Shown here one piece after another: positions 20,699-33,201 of a DNA stretch of 64,000 nucleotides. The position numbers and the translations under genes were made by a program. Each line of letters opens with the position of its first letter. Positions within the stretch are counted from its first letter, which is position 1. Origin of the DNA: Micropterus salmoides (lineage: Eukaryota; Chordata; Actinopteri; Centrarchiformes; Centrarchidae); the NCBI RefSeq assembly GCF_014851395.1, contig NW_024041228.1, positions 53,647-117,646 on the forward strand, given 5' to 3'. Under the pieces are notes generated by a model, which saw only the letters and a program-made list of their open reading frames with translations, was not told the origin of the DNA and searched no databases.

Positions 20699-22516
20699 TT
20701 AGGTGTAACAGTGAACACCTGACATCAATTTGGTGTCCCTGGGTGCATTCCAAGGTGCCCAAATACCTGCCCAAATTTCAAAAGGTCGCCAGGTGTCCCT
20801 TATGTCAAAATTGACAATTGGGACACATATTTTTCCAACATTCAAAAGTCCGTAACTTCTCACAGAAACGTCCCAGAGACCCCAAATTTGGAACACAGGT
20901 AGTTGGCCAGGCCTAGAATAAGGTCACGTGGTCAAATTTTAAGCAAGATGTCTAGAATTTCTTTGGGCCGGCATGGACATCCCAGCTCAGGATGGTGTTA
21001 GACTCGACACGTCAGACAGCCTGTGCAAAATTTGGTCAGATTGGAGCCACTTTTTTTTCTAAAAGTGCCAGGGCTGCAGATATTTCATATGTTGTCGCCA
21101 CTGCCAAATGGGGCGTGGCGGCCTCATTTCGGGCCCCCTAGCCCCTTGGGTTGCAGCGTAAGGGGCGCTTGAATTGTTGACCCAAGTGTCAAAAAGTTTC
21201 CCAACTGGACGCTCCAGCTGCAAAATCCCTCGTTAAGGCCTTTTGGCCAGATCAAGCACCCCCGTGGGATTCGGGGTAAGGCGCGCATGTGTTCCCGAAC
21301 ATCGCCAACGGTCCGCTTTGTCCCCATTCAAGTGATGCCAAGTGTCGACTACATTGACACCGTGTCACGTTTTTGACAATGGCAATACCTTGCAATTCAT
21401 TTTTCCGTCCAAACGGGAACATAATCCTTATCCAGGTCATGACACCACTGTAACCGGCTGCTCCTGAGTATGTACTGCACGGTGCTGAATCGGACCGGTG
21501 ACCTCAGGTACGGTGTCGGTTATTGAGCTTTTATCACTGCACAGCCTCGCTGGCGTCTGTCACACAATGTTATTTGTTAAATGGTGAATGTTCTGTACTT
21601 GTACATCGCGTTCCTGATCTTCCAACCACTCAAAGCGCTTTTACACTACGTCACATTCACTGCACGGCCCGGAATTGAACTGCCGACATCGGGTGCGTGA
21701 GTCGGACACGCTGACGAGGAGGCTTAAACCCATGCATCATGTAAAGTGTTGGGTAGTGAGGTTTTCTCACAGCACAACCTTGCTGGCTTCCGTCACACTC
21801 ACCCCCGTAAACCTCGCTCCCATCCGAGTCACGGCCCCAGTGTAACCGGCTTCTTCTGAATACGTACTGCACGGCCCTGCATCGGACCGCGACCTGAAAA
21901 AAATTGCATGTAAAAGGAACACCGAAGTTGCACTTGAATGTAATAAATAAGTTACTTTTTTTTTTTTTACAGAAATAGGATGCACGTTGCTGAGTAGCAC
22001 TGTGCCCAAGATAAATTTCCCCTCTACGACAATAAAGTGTCTATTCTATTCTCTATGCTATTATTTTTACCAGGGAGGCCAGAGGTCAACCGATGATTTT
22101 TTTAGCCACAAGCTTATTTTCTTACCAGTGCTGTCGTGTTAGCAGGAAGAGATCTTCTGAGAAAAACTGCAACTAAACCAACACTTGGGTCTTATACACA
22201 CATCATAAAGGCATTCGACCTTTGATGATGTCATGACATTCAAAATTCAAAGTAAAAAAAAGAATTTAAAAGAAAACATTCTAACCTTTGGGACTTCTTT
22301 TAGGTCTTATTAGAAACTTGTTAACATTCAAAATTCAGAATGGGGATGTGGTTAATAGTCATACTTAATAAATTACCATGATTCCATTTGTCAACTCAAT
22401 TGTCAGAAAGGTTCCCAAATGGACCCTCACGGTTCAGAAGGCCTCGTTGAGGTCATTTGGCCAGATTCCTACACCTTAAATAGCAGTTCGACGGCTGCAG
22501 CTTTCAGTGCCTGAAA
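20699..22516 (+). repeat. Unit 14, class A with three diagnostic variants
   Basis: 1,818-bp unit. It has CCGACATCGG at 21683-21692, ACCGCGACC (one G missing) in X2, and CATCATAAAGG, a one-base loss in the left arm of the hairpin (near 22206). The first two recur in unit 35 and the last two in unit 37. G5 tract is G4. Confidence 0.95.
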
Positions 22517-23513
22517 TTAGGTGTAACAGTGAACGCCTAACATCAATGTGGTGTCCCTGGGTGCATTCCAAGGTGCCCAAATACCTGCCAAATTTCAAAA
22601 GGTCGCCAGGTGTCCCTTATGTCAAAATTGACAATTGGGACACATATTTTTCCAACATTCAAAAGTCCATAACTTCTCACAGAAACGTCCCAGAGACCCC
22701 AAATTTGGAACACAGGTAGTTGGCCAGGCCTAGAATAAGGTCACGTGGTCAAATTTATCCAAGATGTCTAGAATTTCTTTGCACACCGTCACACTCACCC
22801 CCGTAAACCTCACTCCCATCCGAGTCACGGCCCCAGTGTAACCGGCTTCTTCTGAATACGTACTGCACGGCCCTGCATCGACCGGCGACCTGAAAAAAAT
22901 TGCATGTAAAAGGAACACCGAAGTTGCACTTGAATGTAATAAAGAAGTTACTTTTTTTTTTTTTTAAAGAATAGGATGCACGTTGCTGAGTAGCACTGTG
23001 CCCAAGATAAATTTCCCCTCTACGACAATAAAGTGTCTATTCTATTCTCTATGCTATTATTTTTACCAGGGAGGCCAGAGGTCAACCGATGATTTTTTTA
23101 GCCACAAGCTTATTTTCTTACCAGTGCTGTCGTGTTAGCAGGAAGAGATCTTCTGAGAAAAACTGCAACTAAACCAACACTTGGGTCTTATACACACATC
23201 ATCAAAGGCATTCGACCTTTGATGATGTCATGACATTCAAAATTCAAAGTAAAAAAAAGAATTTAAAAGAAAACATTCTAACCTTTGGGACTTCTTTTAG
23301 GTCTTATTAGAAACTTGTTAACATTCAAAATTCAGAATGGGGATGTGGTTAATAGTCATACTTAATAAATTACCATGATTCCATTTGTCAACTCAATTGT
23401 CAGAAAGTTTCCCAAATGGACCCTCACGGTTCAGAAGGCCTCGTTGAGGTCATTTGGCCAGATTCCTACACCTTAAACAGCAGTTCGACGGCTGCAGCTT
23501 TCAGTGCCTGAAA
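22517..23513 (+). repeat. Unit 15, class C (short, long-type right half)
   Basis: 997-bp short unit (filler 22782-22785). The left half has short-class markers, but right of the junction it carries long-class alleles: ACACCGAAG, a TAAAG-type T-run end and TTGCTGAG. It looks like a recombinant between short and long copies. Confidence 0.93.
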
Positions 23514-25334
23514 TTAGGTGTAACAGTGAACACCTGACATCAATTTGGTGTCCCTGGGTGCATTCCAAGGTGCCCAAATACCTGCCCAAATTTCAAAAGG
23601 TCGCCAGGTGTCCCTTATGTCAAAATTGACAATTGGGACACATATTTTTCCAACATTCAAAAGTCCGTAACTTCTCACAGAAACGTCCCAGAGACCCCAA
23701 ATTTGGAACACAGGTAGTTGGCCAGGCCTAGAATAAGGTCACGTGGTCAAATTTTAAGCAAGATGTCCAGAATTTCTTTGGGCCGGCATGGACATCCCAG
23801 CTCAGGATGGTGTTAGACTCGACACGTCAGACAGCCTGTGCAAAATTTGGTCAGATTGGAGCCACTTTTTTTTCTAAAAGTGCCAGGGCTGCAGATATTT
23901 CATATGTTGTCGCCACTGCCAAATGGGGCGTGGCGGCCTCATTTCGGGCCCCCTAGCCCCTTGGGTTGCAGCGTAAGGGGCGCTTGAATTGTTGACCCAA
24001 GTGTCAAAAAGTTTCCCAACTGGACGCTCCAGCTGCAAAATCCCTCGTTAAGGCCTTTTGGCCAGATCAAGCATCCCCCGTGGGATTCGAGGGTAAGGCG
24101 CGCATGTGTTCCCGAACATCGCCAACGGTCCGCTTTGTCCCCATTCAAGTGATGCCAAGTGTCGACTACATTGACACCGTGTCACGTTTTTGACAATGGC
24201 AATACCTTGCAATTCATTTTTCCGTCCAAACGGGAACATAATCCTTATCCAGGTCATGACACCACTGTAACCGGCTGCTCCTGAGTATGTACTGCACGGT
24301 GCTGAATCGGACCGGTGACCTCAGGTACGGTGTCGGTTATTGAGCTTTTATCACTGCACAGCCTCGCTGGCGTCTGTCACACAATGTTATTTGTTAAATG
24401 GTGAATGTTCTGTACTTGTACATCGCGTTCCTGATCTTCCAACCACTCAAAGCGCTTTTACACTACGTCACATTCACTGCACGGCCCGGAATTGAACTGC
24501 CGACGTCGGGTGCGTGAGTCGGACACGCTGACGAGGAGGCTTAAACCCATGCATCATGTAAAGTGTTGGGTAGTGAGGTTTTCTCACAGCACAACCTTGC
24601 TGGCTTCCGTCACACTCACCCCCGTAAACCTCGCTCCCATCCGAGTCACGGCCCCAGTGTAACCGGCTTCTTCTGAATACGTACTGCACGGCCCTGCATC
24701 GGACCGGCGACCTGAAAAAAATTGCATGTAAAAGGAACACCGAAGTTGCACTTGAATGTAATAAATAAGTTACTTTTTTTTTTTTTTAAGAAATAGGATG
24801 CACGTTGCTGAGTAGCACTGTGCCCAAGATAAATTTCCCCTCTACGACAATAAAGTGTCTATTCTATTCTCTATGCTATTATTTTTACCAGGGAGGCCAG
24901 AGGTCAACCGATGATTTTTTTAGCCACAAGCTTATTTTCTTACCAGTGCTGTCGTGTTAGCAGGAAGAGATCTTCTGAGAAAAACTGCAACTAAACCAAC
25001 ACTTGGGTCTTATACACACATCATCAAAGGCATTCGACCTTTGATGATGTCATGACATTCAAAATTCAAAGTAAAAAAAAGAATTTAAAAGAAAACATTC
25101 TAACCTTTGGGACTTCTTTTAGGTCTTATTAGAAACTTGTTAACATTCAAAATTCAGAATGGGGATGTGGTTAATAGTCATACTTAATAAATTACCATGA
25201 TTCCATTTGTCAACTCAATTGTCAGAAAGTTCCCAAATGGACCCTCACGGTTCAGAAGGCCTCGTTGAGGTCATTTGGCCAGATTCCTACACCTTAAACA
25301 GCAGTTCGACGGCTGCAGCTTTCAGTGCCTGAAA
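23514..25334 (+). repeat. Unit 16, class A
   Basis: 1,821-bp unit with GTCCAG. Two private substitutions, GCATCCCCCG and GATTCGAGGG (24074 and 24090), lie in an otherwise invariant region. T-run ends in TAAG. Confidence 0.95.
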
Positions 25335-27302
25335 TTAGGTGTAACAGTGAACACCTGACATCAATTTGGTGTCCCTGGGTGCATTCCAAGGTGCCCAAAT
25401 ACCTGCCCAAATTTCAAAAGGTCGCCAGGTGTCCCTTATGTCAAAATTGACAATTGGGACACATATTTTTCCAACATTCAAAAGTCCGTAACTTCTCACA
25501 GAAACGTCCCAGAGACCCCAAATTTGGAACACAGGTAGTTGGCCAGGCCTAGAATAAGGTCACGTGGTCAAATTTTAAGCAAGATGTCCAGAATTTCTTT
25601 GGGCCGGCATGGACATCCCAGCTCAGGATGGTGTTAGACTCGACACGTCAGACAGCCTGTGCAAAATTTGGTCAGATTGGAGCCACTTTTTTTTCTAAAA
25701 GTGCCAGGGCTGCAGATATTTCATATGTTGTCGCCACTGCCAAATGGGGCGTGGCGGCCTCATTTCGGGCCCCCTAGCCCCTTGGGTTGCAGCGTAAGGG
25801 GCGCTTGAATTGTTGACCCAAGTGTCAAAAAGTTTCCCAACTGGACGCTCCAGCTGCAAAATCCCTCGTTAAGGCCTTTTGGCCAGATCAAGCACCCCCC
25901 GTGGGATTCGGGGGTAAGGCGCGCATGTGTTCCCGAACATCGCCAACGGTCCGCTTTGTCCCCATTCAAGTGATGCCAAGTGTCGACTACATTGACACCG
26001 TGTCACGTTTTTGACAATGGCAATACCTTGCAATTCATTTTTCCGTCCAAACGGGAACATAATCCTTATCCAGGTCATGACACCACTGTAACCGGCTGCT
26101 CCTGAGTATGTACTGCACGGTGCTGAATCGGACCGGTGACCTCAGGTACGGTGTCGGTTATTGAGCTTTTATCACTGCACAGCCTCGCTGGCGTCTGTCA
26201 CACAATGTTATTTGTTAAATGGTGAATGTTCTGTACTTGTACATCGCGTTCCTGATCTTCCAACCACTCAAAGCGCTTTTACACTACGTCACATTCACTG
26301 CACGGCCCGGAATTGAACTGCCGACGTCGGGTGCGTGAGTCGGACACGCTGACGAGGAGGCTTAAACCCATGCATCATGTAAAGTGTTGGGTAGTGAGGT
26401 TTTCTCACAGCACAACCTTGCTGGCTTCCGTCACACTCACCCCCGTAAACCTCGCTCCCATCCGAGTCACGGCCCCAGTGTAACCGGCTTCTTCTGAATA
26501 CGTACTGCACGGCCCTGCATCGAACCGGCGACCTGAAAAAAATTGCATGTAAAAGGAACACCGAAGTTGCACTTGAATGTAATAAATAAGTTACTTTTTT
26601 TTATTTTTTTACAGAAATAGGATGCACGTTCCTGAGTAGCACTGTGCCCAAGATAAATTTCCCCTCTACGACAATAAAGTGTCTATTCTATTCTCTATGC
26701 TATTATTTTTACCAGGGAGGCCAGAGGTCAACCGATGATTTTTTTAGCCACAAGCTTATTTTCTTACCAGTGCTGTCGTGTTAGCAGGAAGAGATCTTCT
26801 GAGAAAAACTGCAACTAAACCAACACTTGGGTCTTATACACACATCATCAAAGGCATTCGACCTTTGATGATGTCATGACATTCAAAATTCAAAGTAAAA
26901 AAAAGAATTTAAAAGAAAACATTCTAACCTTTGGGACTTCTTTTAGGTCTTATTAGAAACTTGTTAACATTCAAAATTCAGAATGGGATGTGGTTAATAG
27001 TCATACTTTGATGATGTCATGACATTCAAAATTCAAAGTAAAAAAAAGAATTTAAAAGAAAACATTCTAACCTTTGGGACTTCTTTTAGGTCTTATTAGA
27101 AACTTGTTAACATTCAAAATTCAGAATGGGGATGTGGTTAATAGTCATACTTAATAAATTACCATGATTCCATTTGTCAACTCAATTGTCAGAAAGGTTC
27201 CCAAATGGACCCTCACGGTTCAGAAGGCCTCGTTGAGGTCATTTGGCCAGATTCCTACACCTTAAACAGCAGTTCGACGGCTGCAGCTTTCAGTGCCTGA
27301 AA
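25335..27302 (+). repeat. Unit 17, class B, first of a six-unit B run
   Basis: 1,968-bp unit. The left part carries GTCCAG as in the preceding A unit. The right part has CATCGAACCGG, a T-run interrupted by A, ACAG and TTCCTGAG. The switch inside the unit marks a recombination boundary. Confidence 0.95.
26864..27150 (+). repeat. Tandem duplication of 143-bp module, unit 17
   Basis: Copies 26864-27006 and 27007-27150. First copy has GAATGGGATGTGG, one G fewer than the second. Confidence 0.96.
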
Positions 27303-29268
27303 TTAGGTGTAACAGTGAACACCTGACATCAATTTGGTGTCCCTGGGTGCATTCCAAGGTGCCCAAATACCTGCCCAAATTTCAAAAGGTCGCCAGGTGT
27401 CCCTTATGTCAAAATTGACAATTGGGACACATATTTTTCCAACATTCAAAAGTCCGTAACTTCTCACAGAAACGTCCCAGAGACCCCAAATTTGGAACAC
27501 AGGTAGTTGGCCAGGCCTAGAATAAGGTCACGTGGTCAAATTTTAAGCAAGATGTCTAGAATTTCTTTGGGCCGGCATGGACATCCCAGCTCAGGATGGT
27601 GTTAGACTCGACACGTCAGACAGCCTGTGCAAAATTTGGTCAGATTGGAGCCACTTTTTTTTCTAAAAGTGCCAGGGCTGCAGATATTTCATATGTTGTC
27701 GCCACTGCCAAATGGGGCGTGGCGGCCTCATTTCGGGCCCCCTAGCCCCTTGGGTTGCAGCGTAAGGGGCGCTTGAATTGTTGACCCAAGTGTCAAAAAG
27801 TTTCCCAACTGGACGCTCCAGCTGCAAAATCCCTCGTTAAGGCCTTTTGGCCAGATCAAGCACCCCCCGTGGGATTCGGGGGTAAGGCGCGCATGTGTTC
27901 CCGAACATCGCCAACGGTCCGCTTTGTCCCCATTCAAGTGATGCCAAGTGTCGACTACATTGACACCGTGTCACGTTTTTGACAATGGCAATACCTTGCA
28001 ATTCATTTTTCCGTCCAAACGGGAACATAATCCTTATCCAGGTCATGACACCACTGTAACCGGCTGCTCCTGAGTATGTACTGCACGGTGCTGAATCGGA
28101 CCGGTGACCTCAGGTACGGTGTCGGTTATTGAGCTTTTATCACTGCACAGCCTCGCTGGCGTCTGTCACACAATGTTATTTGTTAAATGGTGAATGTTCT
28201 GTACTTGTACATCGCGTTCCTGATCTTCCAACCACTCAAAGCGCTTTTACACTACGTCACATTCACTGCACGGCCCGGAATTGAACTGCCGACGTCGGGT
28301 GCGTGAGTCGGACACGCTGACGAGGAGGCTTAAACCCATGCATCATGTAAAGTGTTGGGTAGTGAGGTTTTCTCACAGCACAACCTTGCTGGCTTCCGTC
28401 ACACTCACCCCCGTAAACCTCGCTCCCATCCGAGTCACGGCCCCAGTGTAACCGGCTTCTTCTGAATACGTACTGCACGGCCCTGCATCGAACCGGCGAC
28501 CTGAAAAAAATTGCATGTAAAAGGAACACCGAAGTTGCACTTGAATGTAATAAATAAGTTACTTTTTTTTATTTTTTTACACAAATAGGATGCACGTTCC
28601 TGAGTAGCACTGTGCCCAAGATAAATTTCCCCTCTACGACAATAAAGTGTCTATTCTATTCTCTATGCTATTATTTTTACCAGGGAGGCCAGAGGTCAAC
28701 CGATGATTTTTTTAGCCACAAGCTTATTTTCTTACCAGTGCTGTCGTGTTAGCAGGAAGAGATCTTCTGAGAAAAACTGCAACTAAACCAACACTTGGGT
28801 CTTATACACACATCATCAAGGCATTCGACCTTTGATGATGTCATGACATTCAAAATTCAAAGTAAAAAAAGAATTTAAAAGAAAACATTCTAACCTTTGG
28901 GACTTCTTTTAGGTCTTATTAGAAACTTGTTAACATTCAAAATTCAGAATGGGATGTGGTTAATAGTCATACTTTGATGATGTCATGACATTCAAAATTC
29001 AAAGTAAAAAAAAGAATTTAAAAGAAAACATTCTAACCTTTGGGACTTCTTTTAGGTCTTATTAGAAACTTGTTAACATTCAAAATTCAGAATGGGGATG
29101 TGGTTAATAGTCATACTTAATAAATTACCATGATTCCATTTGTCAACTCAATTGTCAGAAAGGTTCCCAAATGGACCCTCACGGTTCAGAAGGCCTCGTT
29201 GAGGTCATTTGGCCAGATTCCTACACCTTAAACAGCAGTTCGACGGCTGCAGCTTTCAGTGCCTGAAA
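27303..29268 (+). repeat. Unit 18, class B
   Basis: 1,966-bp unit nearly identical to units 19-20: CATCGAACCGG, A-interrupted T-run, ACAC and TTCCTGAG. The hairpin left arm lacks one A (CATCATCAAGG, near 28820). Confidence 0.95.
28831..29116 (+). repeat. Tandem duplication of 143-bp module, unit 18
   Basis: Copies 28831-28972 and 28973-29116. Junction type GAATGGGATGTGG. Confidence 0.96.
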
Positions 29269-31235
29269 TTAGGTGTAACAGTGAACACCTGACATCAATT
29301 TGGTGTCCCTGGGTGCATTCCAAGGTGCCCAAATACCTGCCCAAATTTCAAAAGGTCGCCAGGTGTCCCTTATGTCAAAATTGACAATTGGGACACATAT
29401 TTTTCCAACATTCAAAAGTCCGTAACTTCTCACAGAAACGTCCCAGAGACCCCAAATTTGGAACACAGGTAGTTGGCCAGGCCTAGAATAAGGTCACGTG
29501 GTCAAATTTTAAGCAAGATGTCTAGAATTTCTTTGGGCCGGCATGGACATCCCAGCTCAGGATGGTGTTAGACTCGACACGTCAGACAGCCTGTGCAAAA
29601 TTTGGTCAGATTGGAGCCACTTTTTTTTCTAAAAGTGCCAGGGCTGCAGATATTTCATATGTTGTCGCCACTGCCAAATGGGGCGTGGCGGCCTCATTTC
29701 GGGCCCCCTAGCCCCTTGGGTTGCAGCGTAAGGGGCGCTTGAATTGTTGACCCAAGTGTCAAAAAGTTTCCCAACTGGACGCTCCAGCTGCAAAATCCCT
29801 CGTTAAGGCCTTTTGGCCAGATCAAGCACCCCCCGTGGGATTCGGGGGTAAGGCGCGCATGTGTTCCCGAACATCGCCAACGGTCCGCTTTGTCCCCATT
29901 CAAGTGATGCCAAGTGTCGACTACATTGACACCGTGTCACGTTTTTGACAATGGCAATACCTTGCAATTCATTTTTCCGTCCAAACGGGAACATAATCCT
30001 TATCCAGGTCATGACACCACTGTAACCGGCTGCTCCTGAGTATGTACTGCACGGTGCTGAATCGGACCGGTGACCTCAGGTACGGTGTCGGTTATTGAGC
30101 TTTTATCACTGCACAGCCTCGCTGGCGTCTGTCACACAATGTTATTTGTTAAATGGTGAATGTTCTGTACTTGTACATCGCGTTCCTGATCTTCCAACCA
30201 CTCAAAGCGCTTTTACACTACGTCACATTCACTGCACGGCCCGGAATTGAACTGCCGACGTCGGGTGCGTGAGTCGGACACGCTGACGAGGAGGCTTAAA
30301 CCCATGCATCATGTAAAGTGTTGGGTAGTGAGGTTTTCTCACAGCACAACCTTGCTGGCTTCCGTCACACTCACCCCCGTAAACCTCGCTCCCATCCGAG
30401 TCACGGCCCCAGTGTAACCGGCTTCTTCTGAATACGTACTGCACGGCCCTGCATCGAACCGGCGACCTGAAAAAAATTGCATGTAAAAGGAACACCGAAG
30501 TTGCACTTGAATGTAATAAATAAGTTACTTTTTTTTATTTTTTTACACAAATAGGATGCACGTTCCTGAGTAGCACTGTGCCCAAGATAAATTTCCCCTC
30601 TACGACAATAAAGTGTCTATTCTATTCTCTATGCTATTATTTTTACCAGGGAGGCCAGAGGTCAACCGATGATTTTTTTAGCCACAAGCTTATTTTCTTA
30701 CCAGTGCTGTCGTGTTAGCAGGAAGAGATCTTCTGAGAAAAACTGCAACTAAACCAACACTTGGGTCTTATACACACATCATCAAAGGCATTCGACCTTT
30801 GATGATGTCATGACATTCAAAATTCAAAGTAAAAAAAGAATTTAAAAGAAAACATTCTAACCTTTGGGACTTCTTTTAGGTCTTATTAGAAACTTGTTAA
30901 CATTCAAAATTCAGAATGGGATGTGGTTAATAGTCATACTTTGATGATGTCATGACATTCAAAATTCAAAGTAAAAAAAAGAATTTAAAAGAAAACATTC
31001 TAACCTTTGGGACTTCTTTTAGGTCTTATTAGAAACTTGTTAACATTCAAAATTCAGAATGGGGATGTGGTTAATAGTCATACTTAATAAATTACCATGA
31101 TTCCATTTGTCAACTCAATTGTCAGAAAGGTTCCCAAATGGACCCTCACGGTTCAGAAGGCCTCGTTGAGGTCATTTGGCCAGATTCCTACACCTTAAAC
31201 AGCAGTTCGACGGCTGCAGCTTTCAGTGCCTGAAA
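29269..31235 (+). repeat. Unit 19, class B
   Basis: 1,967-bp unit. Same allele set as unit 18, with an intact hairpin. Confidence 0.95.
30798..31083 (+). repeat. Tandem duplication of 143-bp module, unit 19
   Basis: Copies 30798-30939 and 30940-31083. Junction type GAATGGGATGTGG. Confidence 0.96.
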
Positions 31236-33201
31236 TTAGGTGTAACAGTGAACACCTGACATCAATTTGGTGTCCCTGGGTGCATTCCAAGGTGCCCAAA
31301 TACCTGCCCAAATTTCAAAAGGTCGCCAGGTGTCCCTTATGTCAAAATTGACAATTGGGACACATATTTTTCCAACATTCAAAAGTCCGTAACTTCTCAC
31401 AGAAACGTCCCAGAGACCCCAAATTTGGAACACAGGTAGTTGGCCAGGCCTAGAATAAGGTCACGTGGTCAAATTTTAAGCAAGATGTCTAGAATTTCTT
31501 TGGGCCGGCATGGACATCCCAGCTCAGGATGGTGTTAGACTCGACACGTCAGACAGCCTGTGCAAAATTTGGTCAGATTGGAGCCACTTTTTTTTCTAAA
31601 AGTGCCAGGGCTGCAGATATTTCATATGTTGTCGCCACTGCCAAATGGGGCGTGGCGGCCTCATTTCGGGCCCCCTAGCCCCTTGGGTTGCAGCGTAAGG
31701 GGCGCTTGAATTGTTGACCCAAGTGTCAAAAAGTTTCCCAACTGGACGCTCCAGCTGCAAAATCCCTCGTTAAGGCCTTTTGGCCAGATCAAGCACCCCC
31801 CGTGGGATTCGGGGGTAAGGCGCGCATGTGTTCCCGAACATCGCCAACGGTCCGCTTTGTCCCCATTCAAGTGATGCCAAGTGTCGACTACATTGACACC
31901 GTGTCACGTTTTTGACAATGGCAATACCTTGCAATTCATTTTTCCGTCCAAACGGGAACATAATCCTTATCCAGGTCATGACACCACTGTAACCGGCTGC
32001 TCCTGAGTATGTACTGCACGGTGCTGAATCGGACCGGTGACCTCAGGTACGGTGTCGGTTATTGAGCTTTTATCACTGCACAGCCTCGCTGGCGTCTGTC
32101 ACACAATGTTATTTGTTAAATGGTGAATGTTCTGTACTTGTACATCGCGTTCCTGATCTTCCAACCACTCAAAGCGCTTTTACACTACGTCACATTCACT
32201 GCACGGCCCGGAATTGAACTGCCGACGTCGGGTGCGTGAGTCGGACACGCTGACGAGGAGGCTTAAACCCATGCATCATGTAAAGTGTTGGGTAGTGAGG
32301 TTTTCTCACAGCACAACCTTGCTGGCTTCCGTCACACTCACCCCCGTAAACCTCGCTCCCATCCGAGTCACGGCCCCAGTGTAACCGGCTTCTTCTGAAT
32401 ACGTACTGCACGGCCCTGCATCGAACCGGCGACCTGAAAAAAATTGCATGTAAAAGGAACACCGAAGTTGCACTTGAATGTAATAAATAAGTTACTTTTT
32501 TTTATTTTTTTACACAAATAGGATGCACGTTCCTGAGTAGCACTGTGCCCAAGATAAATTTCCCCTCTACGACAATAAAGTGTCTATTCTATTCTCTATG
32601 CTATTATTTTACCAGGGAGGCCAGAGGTCAACCGATGATTTTTTTAGCCACAAGCTTATTTTCTTACCAGTGCTGTCGTGTTAGCAGGAAGAGATCTTCT
32701 GAGAAAAACTGCAACTAAACCAACACTTGGGTCTTATACACACATCATCAAAGGCATTCGACCTTTGATGATGTCATGACATTCAAAATTCAAAGTAAAA
32801 AAAGAATTTAAAAGAAAACATTCTAACCTTTGGGACTTCTTTTAGGTCTTATTAGAAACTTGTTAACATTCAAAATTCAGAATGGGATGTGGTTAATAGT
32901 CATACTTTGATGATGTCATGACATTCAAAATTCAAAGTAAAAAAAAGAATTTAAAAGAAAACATTCTAACCTTTGGGACTTCTTTTAGGTCTTATTAGAA
33001 ACTTGTTAACATTCAAAATTCAGAATGGGGATGTGGTTAATAGTCATACTTAATAAATTACCATGATTCCATTTGTCAACTCAATTGTCAGAAAGGTTCC
33101 CAAATGGACCCTCACGGTTCAGAAGGCCTCGTTGAGGTCATTTGGCCAGATTCCTACACCTTAAACAGCAGTTCGACGGCTGCAGCTTTCAGTGCCTGAA
33201 A
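31236..33201 (+). repeat. Unit 20, class B
   Basis: 1,966-bp unit. Same allele set as unit 19, with one T fewer in ATTATTTTACC downstream of AATAAA. Confidence 0.95.
32764..33049 (+). repeat. Tandem duplication of 143-bp module, unit 20
   Basis: Copies 32764-32905 and 32906-33049. Junction type GAATGGGATGTGG. Confidence 0.96.
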
